In this document: piece by piece, positions 16,992-28,660 of the stretch | Position numbering within the stretch: position 1 is the first letter of the stretch | Layout of the letters: each line of letters opens with the position of its first letter | Assembly: GCA_902785355.1 (NCBI GenBank) | Contig: CACZYF010000006.1 | Span: forward strand, 1 to 53,444 | Length of the DNA: 53,444 nt | Direction: 5' to 3' | Source of the DNA: an uncultured Ruminococcus sp. | GTDB lineage: Bacteria > Bacillota > Clostridia > Oscillospirales > Acutalibacteraceae | The notes under the pieces: generated by a model | Database searches by the model: none | Seen by the model: only the letters and a program-made list of their open reading frames with translations | Told to the model about the DNA's origin: nothing | Position numbers and translations under genes: made by a program

Positions 16992-19900
16992 ATGTCTTTT
17001 ACACACCTGCATGTACACAGTGAATACAGCTTGCTTGACGGCGTTTGTCGTATCTCCCGCCTTGTCGAAAAGGCGAAGGAGCTGGGTCAGAGCGCGCTTG
17101 CCATCACAGATCACGGCGTCATGTACGGTGTGATTGATTTTTACAAAGAATGTAAGAAGCAGGGGATTAAGCCGATCTTAGGCTGTGAAGTATATGTTTC
17201 CCCGCGCTCGCGTTTTGACAAGACCTTTGAACTCGACCGCGAGTACAGCCATCTTATTCTCCTATGTGAGAATAATCAGGGCTACAGTAATCTGATGAAA
17301 CTCGTATCACTTGGTTTTACCGAAGGGTTTTACAACAAACCGCGCGTTGATCACGAGCTGTTGGAGCGCTATCATGAGGGTTTGATCTGCCTCTCGGCTT
17401 GTTTATCGGGAGAGGTCCCGAAGCGATTGCTCTCGGACGATTATGACGGCGCTTTGGAAATCGCTAAGTACTACCAAGATGTTTTCGGTGCTGATAACTA
17501 CTTTATTGAGTTACAGAACCACGGCTTACGTGAGCAGGCGCAGACCAATCCTCAGCTGATTCGCATCGCGCGCGAGATCGGCGCCGGTCTTGTCGTGTCC
17601 AACGATTGCCATTATATCAATAAGGAGGATCATAAGCTCCATGATATCCTCCTGTGTATCCAGACGAATTCGACCGTTAATGATAAGAAGATGGGCTTCG
17701 AGACCGAGGAGTTCTATTTGAAAAGCGAGGATGAACTGCGCGAGTTGTTCCCCGACCTTGATGAGGCCTTTGATAATACAGTGAAGATCGCCGAACGCTG
17801 TGAGGTGGAGATCGAGTTCGGTAAGCGAAAGCTGCCCGATTTCAAAACGCCGAACGGAGAGGATCACTATTCCTTTTTTCGCGATAAATGCTATGAGGGA
17901 CTCTACCGACGCTATGGCGAAAACCCCGACCGGGAGCTTATCGATCGGCTTGAATATGAACTGTCCGTGATCAAGCGGATGGGCTTTGTCGATTACTTTT
18001 TGATCGTGCATGATTTTGTTCGTTACGCCAAAAGCCAGGATATCCCCGTAGGACCCGGAAGAGGCTCCGGAGCGGGCTCTCTGTGCGCATACTGCATCGG
18101 TATCACCGGTATCGATCCGATTCGTTACAACCTGCTGTTTGAACGATTTCTAAACCCCGAGCGTGTCAGTATGCCCGATTTTGATATTGATTTTTGCAAG
18201 GAACGCAGAGGAGAGGTCATCGATTATGTAATCCGTAAGTACGGCTCCGATCATGTGGCTCAGATCGTGGCATTCGGTACGATGCAAGCGCGCGGTTCGG
18301 TACGCGACGTCGGCAGGGTCTTGGACGTTCCTTATGCTACGGTTGATAAGATTGCGAAAATGATTCCGTTCAGTATTGATATGACCGTTGATAAGGCGTT
18401 GACGCTCTCGACTGAACTGCGTTCCGCATATCATCAGGATCCCGTTGTCAAACAGATTTTAGATATTGCACGAGGTCTGGAGGGTATTCCGCGCCACATG
18501 ACCATGCACGCGGCGGGCGTTGTGATTACCGATCGTCCCGTCAGTGATTATGTACCTCTCGCTAAGTCTGACGACACCGTTGTGACCCAGTTCACGATGA
18601 CAACGCTTGAGGAACTGGGACTTCTTAAAATGGACTTTCTCGGACTCAGAAACCTTACCGTTATTCACGACGCCGAGAAGATGATCCGTCGACTGGAGCC
18701 CGATTTCAATATCGACGATATCGACTATACCGACAAGGCGGTCTATGCCATGATGGCGACCGGTAAGACCGACGGTGTGTTCCAGTTTGAGAGCGGAGGT
18801 ATGAAGAATGTCCTCGTTCAGTTGAAGCCTGAACGCTTTGAGGATCTGATCGCCGTTATTTCCCTCTATCGTCCGGGTCCGATGGATTCTATCCCAACCT
18901 ATATCCGTAACCGTCATAATCCTCGATTAATAACTTATAAACACCCTTTGCTTGAACCGATTCTGAACGTTACAAACGGCTGTATCGTCTATCAGGAGCA
19001 GGTCATGCAAATTTTCCGAACTCTCGCCGGCTACTCATTCGGTCGTGCGGATATTGTCCGCCGCGCCATGAGCAAGAAGAAGCATGACGTTATGGAGCGT
19101 GAGAAGCAGATATTCGTCCATGGACTGTTAAACGAGAACGGAGAAGTGGAGGTCGAGGGTTGCCTCAGGCGCGGTGTTGACGAGCAGACCGCTCTCGCGA
19201 TTTTTGCCGAGATGGAGAGCTTCGCTTCTTATGCCTTTAATAAAAGCCACGCGGCTGCATATGCCGCGGTATCATATCAAACAGCTTTTTTGAAATGTCG
19301 CTACAAGCGCGAGTATATGGCTGCGCTGCTTTCATCTGTTATTGATAACCAGAACAAGACTGCCGAGTATATCGGCGAATGTCATCGCCTCGGAATCGCC
19401 GTATTGCCCCCCAGCGTCAACGAGAGCGACAGCAAATTTACAGTCTATAACGGCAATATACGCTTCGGACTTTCTGCTATACGTAATCTCGGTTACGGCT
19501 TTATCGACGCGATCATCCTTGAACGTCGGTTAAAGTCTTATCGCTCCTTCTATGATTTTTGCAAGCGGCTCAACGGCAGAGGACTCAACGCCCGATCGCT
19601 AGAGAGCTTGATCAAGTGCGGCGCGCTCGATCACCTCGGCTATAACCGACGTCAGATGCTGGCAGTATCCAAAACCATCCTTGATGATCTCGACTATGAG
19701 CGTCGTAAGGGCGGAGCAGGTCAGATTTCGCTGTTCGATATGGGCGGCGTGGATTCGTCCGCCGAGGAGATCGCCGTTCCTACATTGGAGGAATACCCGC
19801 TGATCGAGCTTCTTAACATGGAGAAAGAGATGGCGGGGATGTACCTGAGCGGTCATCCTCTCGATGAATATGCCGCTTTCAGCAATGCGGTGAACGCCGA

Positions 19901-20507
19901 TCGCATCAGCGATATCCTTAACACCGAGGAGAATCGTTATCATGACCGTTCCAAAGTGCGTCTGATCGCGATTTTGACAAAAAACCGTACTCAGATCACG
20001 AAGAATAACAAGATGATGGCTTTTGCAGAGATAGAAGACCGCTTCGGTTCGTGTGAAGCGATCGTGTTTCCGAATGTGCTCGAAGAATGTCGTGAGGCGC
20101 TTTACGTCGGCGCTGCGCTCGATATAGAAGGCACGCTCAGCTACAAGGAGGATGAAGCGCCCCGAGTGATTGCGGAGAGGATCACTGCGTTACCTCCCGC
20201 GAAGGAGCTTTCGATTCGCGATCAGCAGTCCATTGTTCAAACGCAAACGACGCCGAAGCAACAGACAGTGCGAAAGCCGCAAGGTGAACAGAAGCTCTAT
20301 CTGAAGGTTCCGTCGCTTGACTGTCGGGAATATCATAAGGCAAAGAACATCCTCGAGATCTTCCACGGCACGACGAAGGTGGTTTTTTATCTGAGCGAGA
20401 CCCGTCAGCAGATGCTCGCGCCGCAGTCTCTCTGGACGTCGGTTAATCCCACTATGTTGGATGAACTCAGGTTTCAGCTCGGTGACGGAAATGTCATTCT
20501 GAAATAA
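16992..20507 (+). CDS. dnaE: DNA polymerase III subunit alpha (DnaE)
   Basis: A C-family replicative DNA polymerase of 1171 residues. It has an N-terminal PHP domain (THLHVHSEYSLLDG, about 4-17) and GPGRGSGAGSL near 355. The palm aspartates are in MPDFDIDF (about 393-400), and a later HMTMHAAGVVI block belongs to the fingers. The C-terminal quarter has an OB-type region (about 960-1070). In Firmicutes with PolC, DnaE usually extends RNA primers or does error-prone synthesis while PolC carries the bulk of replication; polC is also present in this window at 44248. Gene order dnaE-pfkA is common in this group. Confidence 0.96.
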   Translation: MSFTHLHVHSEYSLLDGVCRISRLVEKAKELGQSALAITDHGVMYGVIDFYKECKKQGIKPILGCEVYVSPRSRFDKTFELDREYSHLILLCENNQGYSNLMKLVSLGFTEGFYNKPRVDHELLERYHEGLICLSACLSGEVPKRLLSDDYDGALEIAKYYQDVFGADNYFIELQNHGLREQAQTNPQLIRIAREIGAGLVVSNDCHYINKEDHKLHDILLCIQTNSTVNDKKMGFETEEFYLKSEDELRELFPDLDEAFDNTVKIAERCEVEIEFGKRKLPDFKTPNGEDHYSFFRDKCYEGLYRRYGENPDRELIDRLEYELSVIKRMGFVDYFLIVHDFVRYAKSQDIPVGPGRGSGAGSLCAYCIGITGIDPIRYNLLFERFLNPERVSMPDFDIDFCKERRGEVIDYVIRKYGSDHVAQIVAFGTMQARGSVRDVGRVLDVPYATVDKIAKMIPFSIDMTVDKALTLSTELRSAYHQDPVVKQILDIARGLEGIPRHMTMHAAGVVITDRPVSDYVPLAKSDDTVVTQFTMTTLEELGLLKMDFLGLRNLTVIHDAEKMIRRLEPDFNIDDIDYTDKAVYAMMATGKTDGVFQFESGGMKNVLVQLKPERFEDLIAVISLYRPGPMDSIPTYIRNRHNPRLITYKHPLLEPILNVTNGCIVYQEQVMQIFRTLAGYSFGRADIVRRAMSKKKHDVMEREKQIFVHGLLNENGEVEVEGCLRRGVDEQTALAIFAEMESFASYAFNKSHAAAYAAVSYQTAFLKCRYKREYMAALLSSVIDNQNKTAEYIGECHRLGIAVLPPSVNESDSKFTVYNGNIRFGLSAIRNLGYGFIDAIILERRLKSYRSFYDFCKRLNGRGLNARSLESLIKCGALDHLGYNRRQMLAVSKTILDDLDYERRKGGAGQISLFDMGGVDSSAEEIAVPTLEEYPLIELLNMEKEMAGMYLSGHPLDEYAAFSNAVNADRISDILNTEENRYHDRSKVRLIAILTKNRTQITKNNKMMAFAEIEDRFGSCEAIVFPNVLEECREALYVGAALDIEGTLSYKEDEAPRVIAERITALPPAKELSIRDQQSIVQTQTTPKQQTVRKPQGEQKLYLKVPSLDCREYHKAKNILEIFHGTTKVVFYLSETRQQMLAPQSLWTSVNPTMLDELRFQLGDGNVILK

Positions 20508-20542
20508 TCTTGCGAATTTTCTTATGAAATTTGTTGAAATAC

Positions 20543-20572
20543 TTGATTATAACCGACGGTTTGTTGTATAAT
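20543..20572 (+). promoter_or_regulatory. Promoter of pfkA
   Basis: TTGATT (20543-20548) and consensus TATAAT (20567-20572) are 18 bases apart, 43 bases before the pfkA start, so pfkA need not depend on read-through from dnaE. Confidence 0.7.
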
Positions 20573-20615
20573 ATTATTGGTTAACTATCATTTCTCTTTG
20601 AACGGAGGTTTTATT

Positions 20616-21599
20616 ATGGCTAATAAATCAATTGCAGTATTAACGAGCGGCGGCGATGCCCCGGGTATGAACGCGGCTGTCCGTGCGGTCGTTAGAGCGG
20701 GTATCTACAGCGGTTTTGACGTTTACGGCGTATATAAGGGCTACAACGGTCTGCTGAACGGCGACGTCAAGAAGATGGATCTTCGCTCGGTTTCCGATAT
20801 CCTCAGCCGCGGCGGTACGATCCTTTATACCGCTCGCAGTAAAAAGTTCATGCAGCTCGAGTATCAGCAGCAGGCGGCTGAGTTCTGCCGCTCACTGGGT
20901 ATCGTCGGTCTTGTCGTTATCGGAGGCGACGGTTCTTTCCGCGGCGCTCGTGCATTATCGAACGCCGGCATTCCCTGTGTAGCGCTGCCCGGTACCATTG
21001 ATAACGATATTGCATGTACCGATTATACCATCGGCTTCGATACCGCGATGAATACCGCGGTCGAGATGATCGATAAGATTCGCGATACCGCCCAGAGCCA
21101 CGATCGTTGCTCTGTCGTCGAAGTCATGGGTCGTCACTGCGGCGACATTGCGCTTGAGACCGGTATCGCTGTCGGCGCTACCTCTATCATCGTTCCCGAG
21201 GTAGAGTATGATCTCGAAAAGGATGTTATTTCTCGTATTTATGAGCAGAAGGATACCGGAAAGAAGCATTTCATCGTCATCGTCGCTGAGGGCGTAGGCG
21301 GTTCACAGGAGATCTCTCATTATATTCAGCACCGTACCGGTATCGAGACCCGCGCTACCATCCTCGGCCATGTTCAGCGCGGCGGTTCTCCGTCCCTGCG
21401 CGACAGATTGATGGCGACCACCATGGGCGTAGCGGCGGTTGAACTGCTCCAGAAGGGCAACGCCGACGGTACCGTAGGCAATCGTGTCATCGGTTGGAGA
21501 GACGGTAAGATCGTCGATTATGATATCACCGAAGCGCTCGAGATGCCGCGTGTGTTCAATAAGCATCTCTATGAAGTCGCGATGAAAGTATCGATCTAA
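20616..21599 (+). CDS. pfkA: ATP-dependent 6-phosphofructokinase
   Basis: PfkA phosphorylates fructose-6-phosphate in glycolysis. The opening LTSGGDAPGMNAAVRAV, GGDGSFRGA and PGTIDNDI motifs are present. Gly in GGDGS and Gly in PGTID, in place of the Asp and Lys seen in pyrophosphate-dependent enzymes, indicate ATP as donor. The length of 327 residues is standard. The ATG at 20616 is chosen because GGAGG lies ten bases upstream; an in-frame start 39 bases earlier would add a non-conserved tail. It has its own promoter and precedes a MORN-repeat gene by 18 bases. Confidence 0.95.
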   Translation: MANKSIAVLTSGGDAPGMNAAVRAVVRAGIYSGFDVYGVYKGYNGLLNGDVKKMDLRSVSDILSRGGTILYTARSKKFMQLEYQQQAAEFCRSLGIVGLVVIGGDGSFRGARALSNAGIPCVALPGTIDNDIACTDYTIGFDTAMNTAVEMIDKIRDTAQSHDRCSVVEVMGRHCGDIALETGIAVGATSIIVPEVEYDLEKDVISRIYEQKDTGKKHFIVIVAEGVGGSQEISHYIQHRTGIETRATILGHVQRGGSPSLRDRLMATTMGVAAVELLQKGNADGTVGNRVIGWRDGKIVDYDITEALEMPRVFNKHLYEVAMKVSI

Positions 21600-21617
21600 G
21601 GCTTTATTACGGATAAA

Positions 21618-22979
21618 ATGGGTATTCATTATTTTTATAACTTTTGTATTTCCGATATCGACCGCGCAGATTTGCGCGGCGATATCCTTTCTGCGGTAAG
21701 AAAACGTTACTTTGACAGATTTGACCGTATCAGGGACAAAATAACCGTCGGCAGTGAGGATGAACCGCTGTTTTATGATTATGCGATCGAGAAGGACAAG
21801 CTGCTGCGCTGGACTGTCAAAAACAGTTCCGGTACGGTATTACAGGAGGTTATTCCGGCAGGCGAGGGGAAGTATTTTCTGTACTTCTACCGGGATCAAA
21901 AGCTGTACAAACGCTTGCTGTTCAGCCGCCTGCATACGCTTTTAAAGGCGGAATATACCGATGACGACGGTACTGTCTGCGCCTCGATCGAACCGCGAAA
22001 GGTTCAGGGTGGACTTTGCCTGCTCTATGAGAGCAAGGAATTGAAGGAACCGCTTGTGCTGTCTCCCGCACCGGATGTGAGCGATCCCATCCTTTCTGAG
22101 CGAATGAGAGAACGCTTTACCGACTATTCCGCTGTCGCTTCGACCAACGAGGGTATCGTTTACTTCTTGTCCGATCAGCAGACTTCATCTTTCAAAGCAT
22201 TATTGGGAGAGGTTCAAGCGGAGCTGAACAGTGAGGGTGAAGAGAGCTTTATCGATGATATGCCCCTGTTCGAGAAGATCAACGCCAAGGATTTCAACGT
22301 CAAACGTAATCTTTCCGCTTCGCTTGATATCAGTCATGCGGCTGTATTCGGAGCACCTGTTGAAGAGGCAGAAGCACCTGTAGTTGAACCCGAACCTGTT
22401 TCTGAGTCCGGGAACGTCGCAGAGCCTGAGCCTGTTCCTGAAATCTCAGCTGATGAAGAAACCGCTCCCGAAGAGGAAGAGATTGAGGAGACCGAGGATA
22501 AGAAGACCGCTGAGCCCGATAAGATGATCATGGCTGACGGTGCGATGTACAGCTATTTCGGCAATCTTGATGATAACGGCAACCGTTCCGGCTACGGCAG
22601 AACGATGACCGATCTCGACAAAGTTGCATATGTGGGTAATTACGTCAATGATAAGCGTTCCGGAAAAGGCGCTTACTTTTATAAGGACGGTACCCTCTGC
22701 TACAGCGGTGATTGGACACAGAACGCCCGCCACGGTATCGGTATCGGCGTCAGCGCACGCGACGGCTCGATGCATATGGGCAACTGGAAGAACAATAAGC
22801 CCGAGGGCAACGGCGTCCGCATGACGGCTGACGGTAAGATCCTCTTTGTCTGCAAGGTGCTCGAGGACGGCAAGACGGTGCTGATGCATTATCTGCCCGA
22901 TGAAACCGTTTTGATCACCAAGTATGATCGGGAAGGTAAGAAAATCTCTGAAAAAACCGTTTCTTTACTCGATTTTTAA
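21618..22979 (+). CDS. MORN repeat-containing protein
   Basis: A 453-residue protein with no signal peptide. Residues 1-200 are an unassigned globular region. Residues about 240-300 are an acidic Pro-Glu-rich linker with repeated EPEPV/APVVEP units. Residues about 312-415 hold four MORN-like repeats, seen as YFGNLD, YVGNYVNDKRSGKG, YSGDWTQNARHGIG and HMGNWKNNKPEGNG. MORN repeats form beta-hairpin ladders and often mediate lipid or protein contacts. The function is unknown. It lies 18 bases after pfkA with only a weak ribosome site and shares its terminator at 23005-23040. Confidence 0.78.
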   Translation: MGIHYFYNFCISDIDRADLRGDILSAVRKRYFDRFDRIRDKITVGSEDEPLFYDYAIEKDKLLRWTVKNSSGTVLQEVIPAGEGKYFLYFYRDQKLYKRLLFSRLHTLLKAEYTDDDGTVCASIEPRKVQGGLCLLYESKELKEPLVLSPAPDVSDPILSERMRERFTDYSAVASTNEGIVYFLSDQQTSSFKALLGEVQAELNSEGEESFIDDMPLFEKINAKDFNVKRNLSASLDISHAAVFGAPVEEAEAPVVEPEPVSESGNVAEPEPVPEISADEETAPEEEEIEETEDKKTAEPDKMIMADGAMYSYFGNLDDNGNRSGYGRTMTDLDKVAYVGNYVNDKRSGKGAYFYKDGTLCYSGDWTQNARHGIGIGVSARDGSMHMGNWKNNKPEGNGVRMTADGKILFVCKVLEDGKTVLMHYLPDETVLITKYDREGKKISEKTVSLLDF

Positions 22980-23004
22980 TAATTTGTAATCTATAGTAAA
23001 TACT

Positions 23005-23040
23005 ATTACCGTCGCTGTAATAAGCGACGGTAATTTTTTA
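23005..23040 (+). terminator. Terminator of the pfkA-MORN operon
   Basis: ATTACCGTCGCT (23005-23016) and AGCGACGGTAAT (23023-23034) make a perfect 12-bp stem with a 6-base loop, followed by TTTTTTA. Confidence 0.93.
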
Positions 23041-23057
23041 CTGTAAGGAGAATTATT

Positions 23058-23417
23058 ATGAGAAGATTACTAGGCTTGATCTGTGCCGCTCTGATGCTGG
23101 CTACGGTGTTATCCGGCTGCATGACCGAGACGGAGCACAAGGTCAAGGAGGTCGCCAGTGAGGCGTCTTCCGGTTTGAAGAAGGCCGCGACCGAGATGGG
23201 GATAGACGATCCCGGTACTCGTAGGATCACCTCCACCGATGGTGAGAATATGACTGAGCGCGATTTGGGTGAAAATATCGAAGACGCTGTCGACAGCATG
23301 ATCGAGGACGGTCAGGTTGAGGATGGCGACGGTAACGTCGGAGATATGGAGAACCGTGACGGTGACGGAAATATTGATGAGAATGCACAGGATCAGGCTT
23401 CTTCCGAGAACGAATAA
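23058..23417 (+). CDS. Small acidic lipoprotein
   Basis: A 119-residue protein with a lipoprotein signal peptide: basic MRR, hydrophobic core and lipobox VLSGC with the lipidated Cys at 21. The mature part begins with a helical, mixed-charge region (about 25-50) and ends in an extremely acidic tail with DGDGN-like repeats (about 90-110). No family is recognised. AAGGAG precedes the ATG. It follows a strong terminator and converges with sigE. The function is unknown; surface anchoring on the membrane is the only supported statement. Confidence 0.7.
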   Translation: MRRLLGLICAALMLATVLSGCMTETEHKVKEVASEASSGLKKAATEMGIDDPGTRRITSTDGENMTERDLGENIEDAVDSMIEDGQVEDGDGNVGDMENRDGDGNIDENAQDQASSENE

Positions 23418-23432
23418 GCAGAATCACATAAG

Positions 23433-23467
23433 ATATCGGCTGCCGCGTTTATCACGGCAGCCGATAT
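23433..23467. terminator. Convergent hairpin between the lipoprotein gene and sigE
   Basis: ATATCGGCTGCCG (23433-23445) pairs perfectly with CGGCAGCCGATAT (23455-23467) around a 9-base loop. It sits in the 50-base gap between two converging genes. Neither side has a clear T run, so it is a strong hairpin and a probable, not certain, bidirectional terminator. Confidence 0.62.
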
Positions 23468-23469
23468 GC

Positions 23470-24171
23470 TTATACCACCTTCTCCAGATCGGCTTTCAGC
23501 TTGCCGATGATTTTTTTTTCCAGTCGGGAGATGTAGGATTGTGAGATGCCGAGCATGTCGGCGACCTGCTTTTGCGTATGCTCTCGGTTACCGTTAAGTC
23601 CGAATCGCAGTTCCATAATCATTGCTTCACGGGTATTCAGGCGACTGACAGCCTCCAGTAATTGTGTGCGCTCCGCTTCCTGTTCGATATCCGCGCTGAC
23701 GGTATCACTCTCTGATCCGAGAATGTCGCTGAGTAGAAGTTCGTTGCCGTCCCAGTCGGTTGAAAGGGGTTCTTCTATTGAAATCTCATACTTGCTCTGG
23801 GTAGTTTTACGCAGAAACATGAGGATTTCGTTTTCTATACAGCGTGAGGCGTAGGTCGCCAGCTTTATATTGCGGTCGGGTGAGAAAGTGTTGACCGCCT
23901 TGATCAGTCCGATCGTCCCGATGCTGATCAGATCTTCGATATTGACGTTGCTGTTCTCAAACTTTTTCGCTATATAAACGACTAACCTCAGGTTGTGTAC
24001 GATCAGCGGTTCTCGCGCTTTATCATCGCCTTCCCTGATTCGCTTTAGGATAACCGCTTCTTCGTTCTTGGTAAGGGGCGGCGGGAGAGCGCCGGCGCTG
24101 TTGATGTAGTAAACGCTGTTAGAGAGAAAGAGAAAACGCAGCTTAAAGATCAGATTTCGTATAAATTGCAT
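23470..24171 (-). CDS. sigE: Sporulation sigma factor SigE (pro-Sigma-E)
   Basis: SigE directs mother-cell transcription early in sporulation. The 233-residue protein opens with a hydrophobic/basic pro-sequence ending around [16 protein letters not shown], closely like the processing region of B. subtilis pro-SigE. Region 2 follows ([45 protein letters not shown]). Region 4 is near the C terminus ([30 protein letters not shown]). It lies six bases after spoIIGA, whose product removes the pro-sequence. The pair shows that this organism has the core sporulation program. Confidence 0.95.
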   Translation of the reverse strand: MQFIRNLIFKLRFLFLSNSVYYINSAGALPPPLTKNEEAVILKRIREGDDKAREPLIVHNLRLVVYIAKKFENSNVNIEDLISIGTIGLIKAVNTFSPDRNIKLATYASRCIENEILMFLRKTTQSKYEISIEEPLSTDWDGNELLLSDILGSESDTVSADIEQEAERTQLLEAVSRLNTREAMIMELRFGLNGNREHTQKQVADMLGISQSYISRLEKKIIGKLKADLEKVV

Positions 24172-24177
24172 GTTGTA

Positions 24178-24960
24178 TCACCTTATGATGTCAGAATTGA
24201 TAATTGCATGGAAGTTATGGTTCAGTTCGCTGATACAGGCGATGTAGACCTGCTGATCGACGGATTCTTTGTCGATGGTTACGCAAGCGGCTTTGACTGC
24301 TCTCAGATAGGATGATCCGCCGACGGTAGAGTAGGGAACGATCCGTGCCGGAAGCTCCTCGGACAAGGTCATGACCGTGCTGTCAACGATAATGACGGGG
24401 GCTTTGGAAAACGGCTCGATCAGGTTGCAGCCCGTGTCGATCTTCCCGATACAGAAATAGTCTCGACCGTTTACCTTAAATGACAGCGGTACGACGGTTG
24501 ATTTGATTCTTTCGCGAAAGAGTTTGTTACATAACAATAAGATTAGATAGATTACTGCCGATAAAAGAACGAGAACAAGCGGATTGACCTGAAAGTACGG
24601 AACGTCATTGACGATCAGCATTCGCGGCGGCTTGAATATCTGATAGAATAATATCACCGCGCCGCAGTAAACCATCGATACACAGAAGGTCATCAGCAGC
24701 GCTCTGAGATAAGCTCCCTTTCCGTGATAACCGAAGGTTACCGCGGTCAGCACGCATGATGATACGCTCCTGATCAACAGCAGAAACCAAAAACTGTCAA
24801 AATTCAAAAAGATACTTAACGAGAACAGCGCCCCGATAAACGCTCCCGTAATCAGCCTCCACAAGCGGCATCGCCGCTTGAGCAGTGCGTCCGCTGTCAT
24901 CAGCACAGCGTAGTTGAAAACGGTATTGATAAATAACAGAACATCTACATATACTGTCAT
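24178..24960 (-). CDS. spoIIGA: Sigma-E processing peptidase SpoIIGA
   Basis: SpoIIGA is the membrane aspartic protease that activates pro-SigE at the septum. The first 145 residues hold about five membrane helices. The soluble C-terminal domain shows the catalytic Asp at about 175 in IGKIDTGCNLIEPF, matching the family DTGN-type motif with one inserted Cys. The length (260) is slightly below the B. subtilis protein (309). CGGAGG lies close to the start. It heads a two-gene sporulation operon and has a characteristic long-spacer promoter upstream. Confidence 0.92.
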   Translation of the reverse strand: MTVYVDVLLFINTVFNYAVLMTADALLKRRCRLWRLITGAFIGALFSLSIFLNFDSFWFLLLIRSVSSCVLTAVTFGYHGKGAYLRALLMTFCVSMVYCGAVILFYQIFKPPRMLIVNDVPYFQVNPLVLVLLSAVIYLILLLCNKLFRERIKSTVVPLSFKVNGRDYFCIGKIDTGCNLIEPFSKAPVIIVDSTVMTLSEELPARIVPYSTVGGSSYLRAVKAACVTIDKESVDQQVYIACISELNHNFHAIINSDIIR

Positions 24961-24986
24961 GCCGACCTCCGTTATTGTTTGTAGTT

Positions 24987-25019
24987 ATTATGACACAGGA
25001 GATTTGCAGTTCATGTCAA
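24987..25019 (-). promoter_or_regulatory. Candidate Spo0A-controlled spoIIG-type promoter
   Basis: On the minus strand TTGACA (25019-25014) is followed after 21 bases by CATAAT (24992-24987). The spacer is too long for ordinary Sigma-A promoters but resembles the B. subtilis spoIIG promoter, known for 22 bases. The -35 element lies within TTTGACA, one base away from TTCGACA, the reverse complement of the 0A box TGTCGAA. This is inference from pattern; activation by Spo0A is not shown. Confidence 0.55.
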
Positions 25020-25140
25020 AGCGCCTTTGCATTTTCTTGTAATAATATGATTGGATTGCGTATAATACCGTTTTGATCGGGAAAGTCATGCTGATTTTAT
25101 TGACAATATGCAGAATTTGTACAAAAATCAGAAAAAACAT

Positions 25141-25169
25141 TTGACTTAACAGACTTTAGAGGTTATTAT
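25141..25169 (+). promoter_or_regulatory. Promoter of the V-type ATPase operon
   Basis: TTGACT (25141-25146) and TATTAT (25164-25169) are 17 bases apart and 31 bases upstream of the first ATPase gene. No other good promoter was seen within the nine-gene run. Confidence 0.72.
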
Positions 25170-25200
25170 AAACTAGAATACGCTATATGGTGGTGATTAG

Positions 25201-25512
25201 ATGGCTGGTTCCACAATAGATAGAGTCAGAGAGGCGGAGCTGAAGGCAAATGAAGCCCGAGAAAACGCGGAACTCAGGGCGCAGCAGTTGATCGCCGACG
25301 CCGAGAGACACGCCGACGAGCTGATTGCTCAGGCTAAGGTCAAGGCAGCTGAGCTTGATACCCGCGCTGCCGATGAGGCAAAGAACCGCGCCGATGCGAT
25401 CGTAAAGGAACGCAAGGCTCAGGCTGAGGCAGATGCTCAGGCTCTGACAGAAAAAACGATCAAGAATAAACAGAATGTGATCAATAAGCTTATCCGAGAA
25501 ACATTGGTTTGA
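25201..25512 (+). CDS. V-type ATPase peripheral stalk subunit (H/G-like)
   Basis: A 103-residue protein that is almost entirely charged alpha-helix with Ala-rich heptads, as expected of the peripheral stalk subunit that pairs with subunit E. It is called AhaH in archaea-type and NtpF in Enterococcus nomenclature. By similarity to those, the coiled coil spans about residues 5-90. It is the first gene of the operon and precedes subunit I, the order found in the Enterococcus ntp operon. GGTGAT precedes the ATG. Confidence 0.82.
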   Translation: MAGSTIDRVREAELKANEARENAELRAQQLIADAERHADELIAQAKVKAAELDTRAADEAKNRADAIVKERKAQAEADAQALTEKTIKNKQNVINKLIRETLV

Positions 25513-25544
25513 TTTGATAAGCTTAAAGCAGTAAGGAGGGCATA

Positions 25545-28053
<2,509 letters not shown>

Positions 28054-28065
28054 GCGGAGAAGAAT

Positions 28066-28647
28066 ATGTCCGGTATTGATAAGATAATCGAACAGATCGA
28101 GCTTGATACCAAGGATATCTGTGATAAGGTGATTGCCGAAGCGCAGAAGAAGGCTGACGCGATCATCGCCGAGGCTCAGGTAAAGGCTCAGTCTATTGCC
28201 GCAGACGGTAAGGATAAAACTGCCGCCCGTGTGGCTGATATCAAAAAGCGCGGCGAATCCGCCGCTGACCTCGAAGAAAAGCGCGTGATGCTCTACACCA
28301 AGCAGAGCATCATCCAAACGATGCTCAACGAAGGACTCAGCGCTGTAAAACAGCTTCCCGACGACGAGTACTTCGACCTGATCGCTAAGATGGTCGAGAA
28401 GTACTCGATGCCTGAGAACGGCGAGATACTTTTCGGTGAGAAGGATCGCAGGAGAATGCCGGCCGACTTGCCGGAGAAGCTCTCGGGTATCGCTAAGGGC
28501 TCGCTAGCACTTTCCGATGAATGTGCCCCGATCGACGCGGGATTCATTCTGCGTTACGGCGGCATTGAGCAGAACTGCTCTTTCGACGCGATCTTCGCCG
28601 GTGAGGCGGAGTCGCTGTCCGACAGAGCGGGCAAGCTGCTTTTCTGA
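28066..28647 (+). CDS. ntpE: V-type ATPase subunit E
   Basis: Peripheral stalk subunit of 193 residues. Residues 1-90 form a long charged helix (KVIAEAQKKADAIIAEAQVKAQ) that pairs with the H/G-like subunit, and the C-terminal part is a small alpha/beta domain ending GGIEQNCSFDAIFA, the usual subunit E close. GGAG lies just upstream of the ATG. It follows ntpK by 12 bases. Confidence 0.9.
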   Translation: MSGIDKIIEQIELDTKDICDKVIAEAQKKADAIIAEAQVKAQSIAADGKDKTAARVADIKKRGESAADLEEKRVMLYTKQSIIQTMLNEGLSAVKQLPDDEYFDLIAKMVEKYSMPENGEILFGEKDRRRMPADLPEKLSGIAKGSLALSDECAPIDAGFILRYGGIEQNCSFDAIFAGEAESLSDRAGKLLF

Positions 28648-28660
28648 TCGGAGGATGACT

